A DNA stretch of 42,455 nucleotides from Deltaproteobacteria bacterium (GCA_020854145.1 JADZFZ010000919.1:1-42455), one strand, 5' to 3'; positions 20,519-29,772 are shown, counted from the stretch's first letter. Made by a program: numbers and translations. The notes: generated from the sequence alone by a model not told the origin.

Positions 20519-21070
20519 GTGTCGGACGACGAGACGCGAGGGCCCGCCCCGAGCGCGGCCGACGGGCCTCTCAGCCGGGACTTCGAGCGACGAACGTTCT
20601 CCGACCGCGAACGCGCGGTGATCCGACCGCTCGCGGAGGCCGTCTTCTACGACGAGTCCGACCGCGATCTCTCCGACCGCTTCGATTGGTTGGTGCCCGA
20701 GGTCGACCGTCTGGTCTCGGCGACGTCGTGGCGCGTGCGATTGGCCTATCGGATCACGTTGTCGCTCCTCTCCTTCGCACCCTTCCTGGTGTCTTTGCGA
20801 TTTTGTCGTCTATCGACGCGCCCGGTGACGGAGCGTGCGGCGCTGCTCGCGCGGCTGGATCACCACCCGATCGGCGTGTTGCGCCTTTTACTGGTTCCCT
20901 GGAAGACCGCGCTGGCCTTCGTGTACTACGAGCACCCAGCGGCGCTGGCCGAGACGGGTTACGACGACACGTGCGCGACCGGCGCCCCGCGTCGCCCGGG
21001 CATCCTCGGAGTGGTCCCGCTCGCGGAGGTGACGTCTCGCCGATCGCGTGCCCACGGCGGGCCGACATGA
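20519..21070 (+). CDS. Small partner protein of a GMC oxidoreductase
   Basis: The product is 183 aa and begins at GTG, 13 nt after the PIN-like gene. It is mostly helical, with an acidic N-terminus, FSDRERAVIRPLAEAVFYDE (about 26-45) and one hydrophobic helix around 80-98. Small helical proteins encoded just before GMC oxidoreductases are often accessory or membrane-docking subunits (gluconate 2-dehydrogenase subunit 3-like or similar). The ATGA overlap with the next gene supports a stoichiometric complex. I recognise no catalytic motif, so the functional call rests on context. Confidence 0.6.
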   Translation: MSDDETRGPAPSAADGPLSRDFERRTFSDRERAVIRPLAEAVFYDESDRDLSDRFDWLVPEVDRLVSATSWRVRLAYRITLSLLSFAPFLVSLRFCRLSTRPVTERAALLARLDHHPIGVLRLLLVPWKTALAFVYYEHPAALAETGYDDTCATGAPRRPGILGVVPLAEVTSRRSRAHGGPT

Positions 21071-22605
21071 CGATCGTACGCGGCCGCGATCTGACGGATG
21101 GCTTCACGGAGAGCTGCGACGTCGTCGTGGTCGGCTCGGGCGCCGGGGGAGCGGTCTTCGCACGCATCGCCGCCGAAGCGGGACGTGACGTGATCGTCCT
21201 GGAGGAAGGCGGCTACTACGCGCCCGAGGAGTACGGTCGCTTTCGTCCGAGCGAGTCGCTCGCGCGGCTCGGGCGCGAAGGTGGCATGTCGGCGGCGATC
21301 GGCCTCGGCGACACGCCCCTCATCGTCGTCAACATGGGCCGCGCGGTCGGCGGCTCCTCGCTCTGGACGGGAGCGGTCTGCTTTCGCATCCCCGATCGCG
21401 TTCTCGACGAGTGGGTGCGCGAGCACGGCCTCACCGACCTCTCGCCACGCCACATGGAGAGCGCGTTCGAAGAGGTGGAGCGCAACCTCGAGGTGCAGGA
21501 AGTCCCCAGCGCCATGATCTCGCGATCGAGCGCGCTGTTCGCGGAGGGTGGGCGCCAGATGGGCGTGGAGTTCGCGCGCCTTCGCCGCAACACCGTCGGC
21601 TGCGACGGATGCTCGCGATGCACGTTCGGCTGCCCGCACGGCGCAAAACGCTCGGTCGACCTCAGCTACCTCCCGCAGGCGCGCGAGCACGGAGCCGTCG
21701 TGTACTCCGATTGTCTGGTCGAGCGCGTCGTGGTCGAGCGCGAGCGCGCCGTCGGCGTGCGCGGAAGGATCCTGGGCCCGCCGCAGGGTCGGCCGACCCA
21801 TCGCTTCGAGGTGCGCGCCAAGCTCGTCGTCGTCGCGTGCGGGACCCTGCACACGCCCAAGCTCCTCGCGACGGCAGGCGTCGGGCGCGCGTCGCGTCAG
21901 CTCGGGCGCAACGTCACCCTCCATCCCGGCTTCCGCGTCACGGCGCTCTTCGACGAAGAGGTGCTCGGGTGGCGCGGGGCGATGCAGTCGATCACGTCGG
22001 ACCACTTCCACGAGGAAGGCATCCTCCTGAACAGCGTCTACTCCGCGCCTAGCGTCCTTGCCGCGGGCATGCCGGGCGTCGGTCCGACGCTCGCGCGCTA
22101 CGCCCGCCAGATGCGGCACGTCGCGGTCTTCGGCGGCATGGTCCACGACTCCGCGGGCGGCACGATCCGCAGCATCCCGTTCTCGCGCGAGCCCGCGCTC
22201 TTCTACCGGATGGACCCGCGCGACAAGGCGCGCGGCATTCGCGCCATCGCGCTGCTCGCCGAGATGGCCTTCCTCGCCGGCGCGCGCGAGGTGATGATCC
22301 CGATGTTCGGCGCACCTCCGATCCGCACCATGGACGACGTGCGTCGGTTCGCCTCGAGCGCGCCACCCGGACCGCGCCTCGAGTGCTTCTCGCAGCACCC
22401 GCTGGGCAGCGCCCGCATGGCCACCGACGCGCTGCGCGGCGTGGTGTCGAGCCGCGGCGAGACCTTCGAGCTCGGCGGTCTCGTGGTGGCCGACGGGTCG
22501 GTCGTGCCGTCGAGCCTCGGCGTCAACTCGCAGGTGCCCGTGATGGCCATGGCGACGCGCATCGCTCATCTCGCGATGGAGGATTGGCGCCGGCACGCTG
22601 CATGA
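21067..22605 (+). CDS. GMC-family FAD oxidoreductase with four-cysteine motif
   Basis: The product is 512 aa. The N-terminal FAD-binding GSGAGG is at 23-28 with E46 at the end of the second strand. GRAVGGSSLWTG (about 91-102) is the GMC signature region. The C-terminal GMC domain has FSQHPLGSARM and the GVNSQVPVMAMATR segment, with the catalytic His/Asn pair. It likely oxidises an alcohol, sugar or sterol; the substrate is unknown. An insertion carries C179, C182, C185 and C189 (CDGCSRCTFGC), which has the look of an iron-sulphur or metal site and is shared with some bacterial GMC enzymes. No signal peptide is visible. It is translationally coupled to the small partner protein upstream. Confidence 0.88.
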   Translation: MTIVRGRDLTDGFTESCDVVVVGSGAGGAVFARIAAEAGRDVIVLEEGGYYAPEEYGRFRPSESLARLGREGGMSAAIGLGDTPLIVVNMGRAVGGSSLWTGAVCFRIPDRVLDEWVREHGLTDLSPRHMESAFEEVERNLEVQEVPSAMISRSSALFAEGGRQMGVEFARLRRNTVGCDGCSRCTFGCPHGAKRSVDLSYLPQAREHGAVVYSDCLVERVVVERERAVGVRGRILGPPQGRPTHRFEVRAKLVVVACGTLHTPKLLATAGVGRASRQLGRNVTLHPGFRVTALFDEEVLGWRGAMQSITSDHFHEEGILLNSVYSAPSVLAAGMPGVGPTLARYARQMRHVAVFGGMVHDSAGGTIRSIPFSREPALFYRMDPRDKARGIRAIALLAEMAFLAGAREVMIPMFGAPPIRTMDDVRRFASSAPPGPRLECFSQHPLGSARMATDALRGVVSSRGETFELGGLVVADGSVVPSSLGVNSQVPVMAMATRIAHLAMEDWRRHAA

Positions 22606-22653
22606 CGCGTGACGTCGGCCACGGGGTCCACGCTCGGAGCGCAACGTGCACGC

Positions 22654-22682
22654 TTGACCAACGGGCGAGCGATCGCGAGAGT
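22654..22682 (+). promoter_or_regulatory. Putative argJ promoter
   Basis: TTGACC (22654-22659) and GAGAGT (22677-22682) are 17 nt apart. A GTG in frame with argJ begins 6 nt later (22689), which would make a nearly leaderless start; ATG 22710 is the alternative. Confidence 0.45.
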
Positions 22683-22709
22683 GCGCCCGTGCTTCCCGGT
22701 CCTGCTCCG

Positions 22710-23897
22710 ATGCCATTGCCGCCGGTCGCCGGCTTCCGTTGGTCCGGCGTCGAGGCCGGCATCAAGAAGCGCGGGGGTCTCGACCTCGGGCTCGTCGTGG
22801 CGGACTCGCCCGCGTCGGTCGCTGCCATCGTCACGACGAACCTGGTCTGTGCCGCGCCGGTCGTCCTCGCGAAGAGACACGCCGCGCGCGGCGTCGCGGC
22901 GGCGTTCCTCGTCAACAGCGGATGCGCCAACGCGTGCACGGGCGACCGAGGGCGCGAGACGGCCTGGGCAACGACCGTCGCCTGCGCCGACGCGCTCGGC
23001 GTCGATCCCCGTCGCGTGCTGCCTGCGTCGACGGGCGTCATCGGCGCACCGCTGCCCGCCGAACGACTGATTGCGGCCCTGCCTCGGGCCGTCGAGGCGT
23101 TGCGACCGGACGGCGCCGCCGATTTCGCCGCCGCGATCATGACGACCGACCGCGGCCCGAAGACCGCCTTCGCCGAGGTGCCTCTCGGCAGGAAGCGGAT
23201 CACGATCGCGGGCGTCGCGAAGGGCGCCGGCATGATCCACCCGAACATGGCGACCACGCTCGCGTTCGTCGTGACCGACGCGCGCGTCGGCGCTCCCGTG
23301 CTCCGCAGAGCGCTGCGGGACGCGGCGGCGGACACGTTCAACGCGGCCAGCGTCGACGGCGACACCAGCACCAACGACATGATCGCGATCATGGCGTCGG
23401 GCGCCGCAGGTGGGCCGCCGGTGCAGTCGGAGAAAGACGCCGCGCGCTTCACGTCGAAGCTGCGCGACGTGCTCGATCACCTCGCCCGCATGATCGTGGC
23501 CGACGGTGAGGGCAGCCGGCATCTGGTCGAGATCGAGGTCGTCGACGCACGCTCCGAACGCGACGCGCGCCTCGCGGCCGGAGCCATCGCGACCTCTCCC
23601 CTGGTCAAGACCGCGTTCCATGGGCAGGACCCCAACTGGGGACGCATCGTGGCCGCCGCCGGCCGGAGCGGCGCGCGATTCGATCCCGAGCGCTGCACGC
23701 TCTGGGTGGGTGACGTGGTCTTGCTGCGACGCGGCACGCCCACCGGGCCCGAGCCCGAGCAACGCGCTCACGAGGTCATGACCCGGCCGGACTACCGGGT
23801 CCGCCTCTCGCTCGGCGCAGGGACCGCGAGGGCTCGACACCTCGCGTGCGATCTCGGTGCCGACTACGTGCGCTGCAACGCCGACTATCGCAGCTGA
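22710..23897 (+). CDS. argJ: Bifunctional ornithine acetyltransferase / N-acetylglutamate synthase
   Basis: ArgJ transfers acetyl from N-acetylornithine to glutamate in the cyclic arginine pathway; some versions also use acetyl-CoA. The 395-aa precursor has the self-cleavage site in KGAGMIHPNMATTLAF (about 172-187), where the first Thr becomes the N-terminal nucleophile of the beta chain. Upstream is STGVIGAPLP, and TSTNDMIAIMASG follows. DPNWGRIVAAAGRSG and the C-terminal GADYVRCNADYRS close the protein, all typical. The start is ATG 22710. GTG 22689 would add seven residues and fits the promoter spacing. No other arg genes are nearby. Confidence 0.95.
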   Translation: MPLPPVAGFRWSGVEAGIKKRGGLDLGLVVADSPASVAAIVTTNLVCAAPVVLAKRHAARGVAAAFLVNSGCANACTGDRGRETAWATTVACADALGVDPRRVLPASTGVIGAPLPAERLIAALPRAVEALRPDGAADFAAAIMTTDRGPKTAFAEVPLGRKRITIAGVAKGAGMIHPNMATTLAFVVTDARVGAPVLRRALRDAAADTFNAASVDGDTSTNDMIAIMASGAAGGPPVQSEKDAARFTSKLRDVLDHLARMIVADGEGSRHLVEIEVVDARSERDARLAAGAIATSPLVKTAFHGQDPNWGRIVAAAGRSGARFDPERCTLWVGDVVLLRRGTPTGPEPEQRAHEVMTRPDYRVRLSLGAGTARARHLACDLGADYVRCNADYRS

Positions 23898-24013
23898 GCG
23901 GTCGCGCAGCTCCCACTCGCGATGCGCGCGAGCCCGGGTGAGAGGCGCGCGTCCGGCGAGGTCTCCTGCCAGGCTCCGGTGCAGAGAAACTCGCGCGATT
24001 CCGGGCCAATCGT

Positions 24014-24019
24014 TAGGCT
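24014..24019 (+). promoter_or_regulatory. Putative -10 box of the CAP-domain gene
   Basis: TAGGCT ends 9 nt before the GTG start, with GGCCGCACG and no Shine-Dalgarno between them. Confidence 0.35.
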
Positions 24020-24028
24020 GGCCGCACG

Positions 24029-25081
24029 GTGCGGTTTGCTCTTCTCGCGCTGACTTCTCTCCTCTGGACGGCTTCTGCCGAGGCGCAGCAGGGGCCTCCG
24101 AGCTGCAGGTCGGATGATGCGCTGACGGAGCTCGCAGCAGCGGTCGCGGCCTTCGCACGCGACCACGACGGGCGTGCGCCGAGCAGTGCGTCGCTGTCCC
24201 GCGCCCTGCGTGCGTCGGGCTCTGGCTTCCCGACCGTGAGCGTGCACGTCGCGCGGGTCGGTCCTTCGACGCCTCCTCCGACGTCGTCCTCGAGCCGCTG
24301 TGGGCTCGCGGACGCAGGCACCGGTGGCGCTCGCTTCCGCGCCTCGATTGGTGCGATCGAAGAGGCCACCTGGAGCGTCTCGAGACGCGGCGGCAGCTAC
24401 CACCTTCGCGCTCTGGTTGCGCCGCACATGACCCACGTCGAGGCGTTCTCGCTCGACGAGCGCGGCAACGCCCGTCGCGTGGCGCTCGCGCGCGACGGCC
24501 CGTTCGTGATCGCACGCGTCACCGAGGCGGAGCTGCCGGTGCGATTGCAGATCTCCGCGTCCGACGGGCGTGGCCCGCGCCCCGTCGTGACCGTCGATCT
24601 GCCGACGGCCATGGCCGACGCCGCAGCCTTGCGCGCCCTCCTCGCCCCTGCGGACCCGATGGGGGCGAGTGCGACCGACGATCCGACGCGGCTCGTCCAT
24701 CGCGTCGCTCGCGTCCGCGACGAAGCCGGCGCCCCTCGACTACGCCCGAACCGACTGCTCACGCGACTCGGACGCGAGCACGCGCAGGCGATGTGCAACG
24801 CCCGCCGGGTGGCGCACGTCGTCGACGCACGAAGGGGCGACCTCGAGGCTCGCGCAGCGCGGATAGGCCTCTTCGCGCGTTCTCTCGGCGAGGCGGTCGC
24901 GCGCTCGAACGACGCATCGGGTGCGCTGCGCGCCGTCCTCTCCAGCCCGTCACACCGGGCGCTCGTCCTCGATCGTCGCTGGACCGACTTCGGCGCCGGC
25001 ACCGCTCCGGACGCGCGCGGCCGCACCTGCTTGGTGCTCGTCCTGGCCGCGTGGCCCCGCCTCGGATCCGTCCAGCGATGA
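24029..25081 (+). CDS. Secreted CAP (SCP/PR1)-domain protein
   Basis: The product is 350 aa starting at GTG, with a signal peptide cleaved after SAEAQ (about residue 20). The N-terminal 200 residues are a low-similarity beta-rich region with two Cys (C26 and one near 90). The C-terminal 130 residues are a bacterial CAP domain: LRPNRLLTRLGREHAQAM, a His in RRVAHV, LGEAVARS with the conserved Glu, SSPSHRALVL with the second His, and WTDFGAGTA. The His/Glu pair that lines the CAP cavity is kept. Bacterial CAP proteins are extracytoplasmic and bind lipids or peptides, or have unclear roles. The gene converges on the membrane-protein gene. Confidence 0.8.
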   Translation: MRFALLALTSLLWTASAEAQQGPPSCRSDDALTELAAAVAAFARDHDGRAPSSASLSRALRASGSGFPTVSVHVARVGPSTPPPTSSSSRCGLADAGTGGARFRASIGAIEEATWSVSRRGGSYHLRALVAPHMTHVEAFSLDERGNARRVALARDGPFVIARVTEAELPVRLQISASDGRGPRPVVTVDLPTAMADAAALRALLAPADPMGASATDDPTRLVHRVARVRDEAGAPRLRPNRLLTRLGREHAQAMCNARRVAHVVDARRGDLEARAARIGLFARSLGEAVARSNDASGALRAVLSSPSHRALVLDRRWTDFGAGTAPDARGRTCLVLVLAAWPRLGSVQR

Positions 25082-25099
25082 CGCGACGTGCGAAGGCGA

Positions 25100-26083
25100 T
25101 CAGCCGGTCTTCCGACGCTCGACCGGCTCGCTGTCTGCGCGCGCGCGACGCATCTCGAGGACGCTTCGCTTCGCATCGCGCACGACGGCTTCACGCCGCT
25201 TGGTCGCGCGCTCGGCCTGCTCGCGCGTTCGCTCGCTGATCCCGGCGCCCAACAAGTGCGATAGCGCCACCGCTGCCGGCACGAGGAGCAGCGTCGCCGA
25301 GACGCGCGACGAGAGGTGCCAGAGCAGCAGGCTCGAGCCGTGCGTCGTGTTGCCGGCCGCCTCCGCCCACCCTTCGAGCGCGAGCTGACCCACCGTCCAC
25401 ACCAGCAACGCAATCGCCCAGACTCGGCACCCTCCGGTGCTCCCCGGGCCCATGAACGCCAGCAGCGCCAGAAAGCCCACCAAGGCCAGCGCGACCGCCG
25501 CGGTGGCGAGGCCCGCTCCCGGCGCACCCGCCCTGCCGTCGAACCCGCCGAACACGCCCTGGGCGCCCTGCAGCGCGAGCCAGCCGATGAGGACCACCAG
25601 ACCCAGCGCGGTGACCGCGCGACCGGTCTTGGCTCCGCAATAGTTCGATCGAACGAGCAGCCCGGCGGGAAGCACGACGACCAGCGCAGACAACAGCGCC
25701 GCCGCGGCAGTACGCATCCAGTCTCCGGCCGCCGTCGTGACCAACGTCACCGTGCCGATCGCCCCGCCCACGACGAACACCGCGCCCGCTCGAGCGCCAT
25801 AGGGCAGCGGCGCGAGCCCGACGACCAACAACGATGCGAAGGCCGCGACGAGCAGCCACGAGACGGGGCGGTCGGTCGCGCGGCTCGCGCCCACCTCCAG
25901 CGCCAATCCGAGGAGCCCGACCACGGCCGCCGTCACGCGCTCGGCACCCATGCCCGGTGCCGACGGCGCGACCTCCTCGAGGAGAACCTCCGACGCGAGC
26001 ACGGGTGGCCGCGGGGGGGAGTCTTCCGACGCCGTCGTCGGTGTTCCCGACGATGGCGCCTCCCCACTGGGCTCGGGCGTCAC
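25100..26083 (-). CDS. Multi-pass membrane protein of unknown function
   Basis: The product is 327 aa from GTG 26083. The first 45 residues are Pro/Ser/Glu-rich and disordered. About eight hydrophobic helices follow (for example VTAAVVGLLGLALEVG, WLLVAAFASLLVVGLAPL, AVTALGLVVLIGWLALQ, LATAAVALALVGFLALLAF). The last 55 residues are charged and coiled-coil-like, starting SERTREQAERATKRREAVV. I recognise no family. GTG 26083 is chosen because a TATGCT box ends 8 nt upstream, like other starts in this window; an internal ATG at the first helix is the alternative. It is divergent from acyP. Confidence 0.65.
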   Translation of the reverse strand: MTPEPSGEAPSSGTPTTASEDSPPRPPVLASEVLLEEVAPSAPGMGAERVTAAVVGLLGLALEVGASRATDRPVSWLLVAAFASLLVVGLAPLPYGARAGAVFVVGGAIGTVTLVTTAAGDWMRTAAAALLSALVVVLPAGLLVRSNYCGAKTGRAVTALGLVVLIGWLALQGAQGVFGGFDGRAGAPGAGLATAAVALALVGFLALLAFMGPGSTGGCRVWAIALLVWTVGQLALEGWAEAAGNTTHGSSLLLWHLSSRVSATLLLVPAAVALSHLLGAGISERTREQAERATKRREAVVRDAKRSVLEMRRARADSEPVERRKTG

Positions 26084-26091
26084 GGGGCCTG

Positions 26092-26097
26092 AGCATA
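26092..26097 (-). promoter_or_regulatory. Putative -10 box of the membrane-protein gene
   Basis: On the minus strand TATGCT ends 8 nt before GTG 26083. No strong Shine-Dalgarno is present (CAGGCCCC). Confidence 0.35.
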
Positions 26098-26153
26098 GCG
26101 CGATCGCGCTCGGGCGGGGGAAACTGCTCCGTGGCCTCGATTCGTCTCGAAAC

Positions 26154-26182
26154 TTGCCACCTGCCGGATCGAGCGGTATCGC
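26154..26182 (+). promoter_or_regulatory. Putative acyP promoter
   Basis: TTGCCA (26154-26159) and TATCGC (26177-26182) are 17 nt apart. The ATG of acyP follows 9 nt after the -10, so the leader would be only a few bases. Confidence 0.5.
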
Positions 26183-26191
26183 GAGGCGCAG

Positions 26192-26470
26192 ATGGCCGCG
26201 AAGCGACTGCACCTCATCATCCGAGGACGCGTGACGGGCGTGTACTTCCGCGCGACCGCCCAGCGCGAAGCCAAGCGCCTCGGGCTGACGGGATGGGTCC
26301 GCAACCGCAGCGACGGCAGCGTCGAGCTCGTCACCGAGGGCGAGGAGGAACGGCTGAAGGAAGTGCTGGCCTGGGCGCAACACGGACCTTCGATCGCGCG
26401 CGTCGACAGCGTCGAGACCCGTTGGAAGACCTACTCCGGCGAGTTCCTCGACTTCCGAATCGTCGGATGA
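26192..26470 (+). CDS. acyP: Acylphosphatase
   Basis: This enzyme hydrolyses carboxyl-phosphate bonds of acylphosphates in the cytosol. The 92-aa product is full length. The phosphate-binding loop GRVTGVYFRA ends in the catalytic Arg (R20). The catalytic Asn is N38, in the VRNRSDGSVE segment, and the C-terminal strand FRIV is also typical. The gene overlaps the next one by 4 nt (ATGA), so the two are translationally coupled although the partner has no evident metabolic link. Confidence 0.95.
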   Translation: MAAKRLHLIIRGRVTGVYFRATAQREAKRLGLTGWVRNRSDGSVELVTEGEEERLKEVLAWAQHGPSIARVDSVETRWKTYSGEFLDFRIVG

Positions 26471-27951
26471 TGCGCATCGCGACCACGACGACGGTGCTCG
26501 TTGCAGCGCTCGGCGTCCTCGCCGCCCGTCCGATCGCGGCACGTGCGCAGGCCAATCCAGGGGACGACGCGGACGAAGCGTCCGGAGGGCCGTCCAGGAG
26601 GACCGTTCGCGCCACGGTCGCGCTCACCGCCGCGGAGCTCGCGCGCGTCGCCGAAGGCCTGACCGTCACGTCGGCAGAGACGCGCGAGCACACGATCACG
26701 CGGCTCACCACGCTCGGCGAGGGTGCGATCCCCGCGATGGTGCAGCGGATGCGCGACCCCGCGGGGCCCGACGCCGCCGCGACCTGGCGCGCCCTCAAGC
26801 TCTTCAAGGAACGCGCGCCGCGCGGCTCACGCGGCGAGCTGCTCGGAGGCGTCCGGGTTGCCCTCGAGCGCACGCGCAACGCCGAGACCGTTCGGGTCGC
26901 GGAGACCGTGCTCTACCTGCGCGCGCTCGAGAGCATCGGGACCCTCGAAGCGGCGCGCGTGATCGTCGACCTCGGAGCCGCCGCGGGCGGGCAGTGGCGG
27001 GCCGAGATCGCGCGCATCGCGCGGCGCATGGGCGAGCGTGTGGTCGCCGCGTTCATCCTCTGTCGACGTCACCCGCTGCGCGAGATGCAGCGGTGGGCGC
27101 GCCACACGCTCTGGCAGATCGGCCTCAACAAGCCCGGCGACGTCGTGCAGACCCGTGACAACACCGTGCTGGCCGACATCATCCGGGCCTACGGGGAGAT
27201 CGTGGATCCGAAGGCGATGCGCGTGATCGCGTCGTTCATCGCGAGCGAGCGCGTGCAGGTCCGCGAAGCCGCGCGTTGGGCCCTGCGCAGGTATGGCCAG
27301 AGCTCGCTCTGGATCGTCCGCGAATCGATGGAAGCGCTCACCGGGAACGAGACTCCGGCTTCGTGGTCCTGGGAGCAGGCCATCACCGAGCTCTACGCAG
27401 CGCACGACCGCGCGCGGTTCGGACCGTCGTACCGCTTGCTCGATCAGGGGCTCGCCGCGCTGTCCGCGAACGATCTTCGGACGGTCCGGGCCCGATTCGA
27501 CGAGGTCCTCGCACGCGCCCCGCTGCTGGACCGCCGGGGCGAGATGGTCCCCGGCTACCTGACGCTCGGACGCGCGAGGCTCGAAGCCGACGATCTGGTC
27601 GGCGCCGAACGCGATTTCCGCCTCGCGCTCCGCCTCGAGCCCGAGGGCTCGCGGGCCGCGGAGGTTCGCGCCTGGATCGCCTTCGTTCGAGCCGAGCGCA
27701 GCCTGGCGTCGGGTGTCGCGGATCTCGCCCTCTACCGCGAGGCGCTCCAGCATCAGCCCGGGCATCGACCAGCACAGGCAGCGCTGGTGCGGCTCTCGCG
27801 AGACGAGCGCGACGACGAGCGGCGACGCCAACGCTGGCTCGCAGCCGGCGGCGTGCTCGGAGCGGCACTGCTCGGGCTGCTGGTGATGGCGGTCTGGCGC
27901 CGGCGTGCGCCGCGTGCCCCGCTGGCCTCGCGCCCCGCTCAGCAGACCTGA
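26467..27951 (+). CDS. HEAT-repeat/TPR protein with signal peptide and C-terminal membrane anchor
   Basis: The product is 494 aa from the ATG that overlaps the acyP stop; the next codon is also ATG. A signal peptide ends near ARAQA. Residues 55-310 are helical pairs that read as HEAT-like repeats (RTVRATVALTAAELARV, VREAARWALRRYG). Residues 320-450 are TPR-like (LGRARLEADDLVGAERDFRL, ALYREALQHQPGHRPAQAAL). One hydrophobic helix (AAGGVLGAALLGLLVMAVW, about 457-475) and an Arg-rich tail follow, so most of the protein should face the periplasm. A scaffold role is inferred. It is the last plus-strand gene before the ribosomal operon, which converges on it. Confidence 0.75.
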   Translation: MMRIATTTTVLVAALGVLAARPIAARAQANPGDDADEASGGPSRRTVRATVALTAAELARVAEGLTVTSAETREHTITRLTTLGEGAIPAMVQRMRDPAGPDAAATWRALKLFKERAPRGSRGELLGGVRVALERTRNAETVRVAETVLYLRALESIGTLEAARVIVDLGAAAGGQWRAEIARIARRMGERVVAAFILCRRHPLREMQRWARHTLWQIGLNKPGDVVQTRDNTVLADIIRAYGEIVDPKAMRVIASFIASERVQVREAARWALRRYGQSSLWIVRESMEALTGNETPASWSWEQAITELYAAHDRARFGPSYRLLDQGLAALSANDLRTVRARFDEVLARAPLLDRRGEMVPGYLTLGRARLEADDLVGAERDFRLALRLEPEGSRAAEVRAWIAFVRAERSLASGVADLALYREALQHQPGHRPAQAALVRLSRDERDDERRRQRWLAAGGVLGAALLGLLVMAVWRRRAPRAPLASRPAQQT

Positions 27952-28064
27952 TCGGACCGTGCCGGTCTTCGTGTCTGCCGGCTCGCGACGGCCGAAGGGG
28001 TGAACCGTTCGTGCCGAGCTCGTCGAGGCACGTGATCGCGCCCCCGACGCCGCTCGGGACGAAC

Positions 28065-28080
28065 GCCCCTCGCGAGGGGC
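28065..28080. terminator. Perfect 16-nt palindrome between convergent genes
   Basis: GCCCCTCG/CGAGGGGC lies 13 nt beyond the rplQ stop and 113 nt beyond the HEAT/TPR stop, so it can fold on either strand. There is no T-tract on either side, so intrinsic termination is uncertain. It may mark the 3' end of the ribosomal transcript. Confidence 0.4.
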
Positions 28081-28093
28081 AACCCGAGCGCCT

Positions 28094-28609
28094 TCAGCTC
28101 TTCTTCTTCGCGGCCGGCTTGCCCTCTTCCTCGGGCAAGAACTCGACGATGCTCATCGGCGCGTTGTCGCCGCGTCGCGGACCGAGCTTGACGATGCGTG
28201 TGTAGCCGCCGCCAGGGCCCGCCAGCTTCAGCTTCTTCGCCCTCGAGACGAAGCGCGGAGCGATCTCGATGAAGAGCTTCCGGATGAGATCCACGCGCTC
28301 GACCGCGTCCGCTCCCGTGCCCGTCGTGCGATCGCCGTACGGCCGCAGGTCACGCGCGACCACGCGGCGCGCGTGCACGAGACGAGCACGCTCGTCGGCG
28401 CTCAGACGCTCGTTCGGCGCGGTCAGGAGCTCGCCGAGACGAGCAGCTTTGGAGACCATCCGTTCGGCGATCCGACGGAGCTCCTTGGCTTTCGCGTCCG
28501 TCGTGATCACGCGCTCGTGGAGCACGAGGTTCGACGTCAGGTTGCGAAACATCGCTCGACGATGGCTCGTCGATCGGCCGAACTTCCGGCCTGCGTTGAG
28601 GTGCCGCAT
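28094..28609 (-). CDS. rplQ: 50S ribosomal protein L17
   Basis: The product is 171 aa, longer than the usual 120-140. The N-terminal core [20 protein letters not shown] and the [20 protein letters not shown] segment are canonical. A middle insertion ([20 protein letters not shown]) separates the core from the [20 protein letters not shown] segment. The tail is Lys/Glu-rich. It is the last gene of the ribosomal superoperon, 18 nt after rpoA. Confidence 0.96.
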   Translation of the reverse strand: MRHLNAGRKFGRSTSHRRAMFRNLTSNLVLHERVITTDAKAKELRRIAERMVSKAARLGELLTAPNERLSADERARLVHARRVVARDLRPYGDRTTGTGADAVERVDLIRKLFIEIAPRFVSRAKKLKLAGPGGGYTRIVKLGPRRGDNAPMSIVEFLPEEEGKPAAKKKS

Positions 28610-28627
28610 GTTGCCTTGCTTCGTTTC

Positions 28628-29656
28628 TCAGGCCTGCTGCTGCGCCTTCCAGCGCGAGAGCATCTGGTTCCAGCTGTCGATCTTCATGCCCAAGGACAGA
28701 CCCATGTCCGCGAGGATCTCCTTGATCTCCTTGAGCGACTTCCGGCCGAAGTTCTTCGTCTTCAGCATCTCGGCCTCGCTCTTCTGAACGAGCTCGCCGA
28801 TGAGATGGATGTTGGCGTTCTGCAGGCAGTTGGCGCTGCGCACCGACAGCTCGAGCTCCTCGACGCTGCGGAAGAGGTTCTCGTTGAGCGGCTCCTCCTC
28901 GCCTGGAGGCGGCGCTGACGTCTCTTCCTGCTCCTCGAAGTTGATGAAGATCGAGAGCTGCTCCTTGAGGATCTTGGACGCATAGGCGAGCGCGTCGGCG
29001 GGGCGCACGCTGCCATTGGTCCAGATCTCGATCGTCAGCTTGTCGTAGTCGGTCATCTGTCCGACACGCGCATTGGTCACCGTGTAGTTGACCTTGCGGA
29101 TCGGCGAGTACAGGGCGTCGATCGGGATCGTCCCGATCGGCATCGAGGGCGTCTTGTTCCGCTCGGCGGGGACGTAGCCGCGGCCGACGTTGACGTGCAG
29201 CTCCATCGCGAGACGCCCGCTCTTCGAGACGGTCGCGATGTGATGGTCGCCGTTCAGGATGTCGATCTGGTCGTTGCTCTGGATGTCGCGCGCGACGACG
29301 CGACCCTCGCCCTCTTTGACGAGGTGCAGGATCTGCGGGCGCGACGTGTGCGACCGGATCACCGTCTCCTTGAGGTTGAGGATGATGTCCGTGACGTCCT
29401 CGACGACCTCGGGGATCGTGGTGAACTCGTGGAGCGCACCCTCGAACTTCACGGCAGTGATCGCCGCGCCCTGGAGCGAGGAGAGCAGCACGCGACGGAG
29501 CGCGTTGCCCAGCGTCAGGCCGAAGCCGCGCTCGAGCGGCTCGCACACGAACTTGCCGTACGTGTCGCTGAGCGACTCCGTGTCGGCAACCATGGCCTTC
29601 GGACGAATGAGGTCACGCCAGTTCCGCGCAACGAGCGACGACGACGACGACTGCAT
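28628..29656 (-). CDS. rpoA: RNA polymerase alpha subunit
   Basis: The 342-aa product assembles RNA polymerase and contacts UP elements and activators. The N-terminal domain has the dimerisation motif [19 protein letters not shown]. The C-terminal domain carries [20 protein letters not shown] and [16 protein letters not shown], the helix-hairpin-helix DNA contacts. The Ser-rich N-terminus (QSSSSS) is a small extension. The ATG is preceded by GAGGGAGGA. A 116-nt spacer to rpsD holds a GGAGAGCTCTCC palindrome (29738-29749). Confidence 0.98.
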   Translation of the reverse strand: MQSSSSSLVARNWRDLIRPKAMVADTESLSDTYGKFVCEPLERGFGLTLGNALRRVLLSSLQGAAITAVKFEGALHEFTTIPEVVEDVTDIILNLKETVIRSHTSRPQILHLVKEGEGRVVARDIQSNDQIDILNGDHHIATVSKSGRLAMELHVNVGRGYVPAERNKTPSMPIGTIPIDALYSPIRKVNYTVTNARVGQMTDYDKLTIEIWTNGSVRPADALAYASKILKEQLSIFINFEEQEETSAPPPGEEEPLNENLFRSVEELELSVRSANCLQNANIHLIGELVQKSEAEMLKTKNFGRKSLKEIKEILADMGLSLGMKIDSWNQMLSRWKAQQQA

Positions 29657-29772
29657 CGGATTCCTCCCTCGGTCTTCCCCGGCTGACCGAGACTCTTGCT
29701 ACCTGACAGTGCTGCGTACCAGCTCCGACCCGGAGGCGGAGAGCTCTCCACCTTTGGGGTGGGGTGATGAGA

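Noticed and set aside
28065..28080. Classic intrinsic terminator for the ribosomal operon
   Set aside because: The palindrome is perfect but no T-run follows on either strand; it is kept only as a candidate.
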